NCBI GenBank assembly: GCA_964355525.1
Contig: CAYHDY010000016.1
Location: 1 to 22,095, forward strand
Length of the DNA: 22,095 bases
DNA from: XYB2-FULL-45-11 sp964355525
GTDB lineage: Bacteria; Patescibacteriota; Patescibacteriia; UBA9934; GWF2-40-263
Reading direction: 5' to 3'
Shown: positions 21,768-22,095 of the stretch, piece by piece
Layout of the letters: every line of letters begins with the position of its first letter
How positions within the stretch are numbered: the stretch's first letter is position 1
Position numbers and translations under genes: made by a program
The notes under the pieces: generated by a model
Told to the model about the DNA's origin: nothing
Database searches by the model: none
The model's input: the letters and a program-made list of their open reading frames with translations, nothing else

Positions 21768-22095
21768 TTATCTTCCCAATCCAAATCCGAACAAGGATCC
21801 CCTTCCGCTCGGATTCGTTCCCCGCTGAACTTCTTCTCCGTCATTTACTCCATCGTTGTCTGTATCTGCTTTGTGTTGATTCGTTCCATAAAACGTTTCG
21901 AGGACATTATCAAGTCCGTCGCGATCCGGATCTTCGGAAGAAATAATTTGTTGTTCCGGCAATCGAACTCCTTCGGTCAATACGGTGCGTTCGGAAGACA
22001 CGGGACGGTCTCGACCGTCCCCTACGAGCGATTTGCTGGCGGGAAGCGAGCCGAATGCGGATTCGAAAATTTTTGCGAATGATTTCGGTTCGCTC
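21768..22095 (-). CDS. Thrombospondin type 3 / calcium-binding repeat protein, partial
   Basis: The frame is open from the right edge to the TAA at 21768-21770 (about 108 codons), so the gene begins beyond the window; a GTG at 21999-22001 is not needed as a start. Two Ca2+-binding, thrombospondin type 3-like repeats are seen: DPDRDGLDNVLETFYGT and DTDNDGVNDGEEVQRGTNP. Such repeats occur in surface or secreted proteins and bind calcium in Asp-rich loops. An insert of palindromic DNA at 22002-22021 is read as VGDGRDRPV. The gene is next to the penicillin-binding protein gene and likely in one operon with it, so a cell-envelope role is plausible. Confidence 0.72.
   Translation of the reverse strand, partial: SEPKSFAKIFESAFGSLPASKSLVGDGRDRPVSSERTVLTEGVRLPEQQIISSEDPDRDGLDNVLETFYGTNQHKADTDNDGVNDGEEVQRGTNPSGRGSLFGFGLGR
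22002..22021. repeat. 20-bp palindrome in frame in the TSP3 gene
   Basis: GGGACGGTC-TC-GACCGTCCC: two perfect 9-base arms with two central bases. Unlike the other repeat families here, but again inside coding DNA and without breaking the frame. Confidence 0.75.

Noticed and set aside
1..22095. CRISPR arrays, rRNA genes, integrases or classical transposases
   Set aside because: I looked for regular direct repeats, rRNA-like sequence and DDE or tyrosine recombinase motifs and saw none.

Overview
The window looks like a chromosomal piece of a bacterium with a small genome, most likely a member of the Candidate Phyla Radiation (Patescibacteria). This is inference from gene style: a shortened HrcA, a MurF-like ligase without its N-terminal domain, closely packed genes that mostly lack a Shine-Dalgarno, many small orphan proteins, and short repeats embedded in coding DNA. 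TGA is used as an ordinary stop (for example at 5204-5206 and 9400-9402), which argues against the TGA=Gly lineages. No stretch longer than about 300 bases lacks a gene.

Layout. (1) 1-6865, minus strand: edge fragments and small genes, then the heat-shock operon hrcA-grpE-dnaK behind a consensus promoter whose -10 lies inside a perfect CIRCE operator. Upstream of it is an antiporter operon: a KefB-type antiporter, a PP2C-like protein overlapping it by ATGA, and a charged hypothetical protein. (2) 6930-9190, plus strand: upp, an orphan helical protein with its own promoter and terminator, a 26-bp perfect palindrome, and tRNA-Glu(CTC). (3) 9224-10104, minus strand: a zeta-toxin-like kinase translationally coupled to a 59-residue protein. 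(4) 10211-17272, plus strand: an AT-richer accessory block with two more P-loop kinases, a GNAT acetyltransferase, a YdeI-like protein, a SAM methyltransferase, a ParB/sulfiredoxin-motif protein, two unknowns and a proline-rich membrane protein. (5) 17320-18131, plus strand: an orphan protein made of four ~57-residue repeats. (6) 18142-22095, minus strand: cell-wall genes (TSP3-repeat protein, class B penicillin-binding protein, MurF-like ligase) interrupted by a compact 404-bp unit with inverted ends that carries a GIY-YIG nuclease gene.

The strongest theme is invasion by short palindromic repeats. One family (CTTCGACAAGCTCAGG-like) lies beside dnaK, sits in frame inside grpE, and forms both inverted ends of the GIY-YIG unit. 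Other palindromes lie in frame in murF and in the TSP3 gene, a near-identical 28-nt sequence is read in the same frame in grpE and dnaK, and a 31-bp inverted repeat fills the grpE-dnaK spacer. This suggests a repeat-mobilising system, possibly driven by the GIY-YIG nuclease. A second theme is two styles of gene expression: three G+C-richer monocistronic genes (upp, 7793-8980, 17384-18100) have clear SDs, N16-spaced promoters and intrinsic terminators, while nearly all other genes have no SD.
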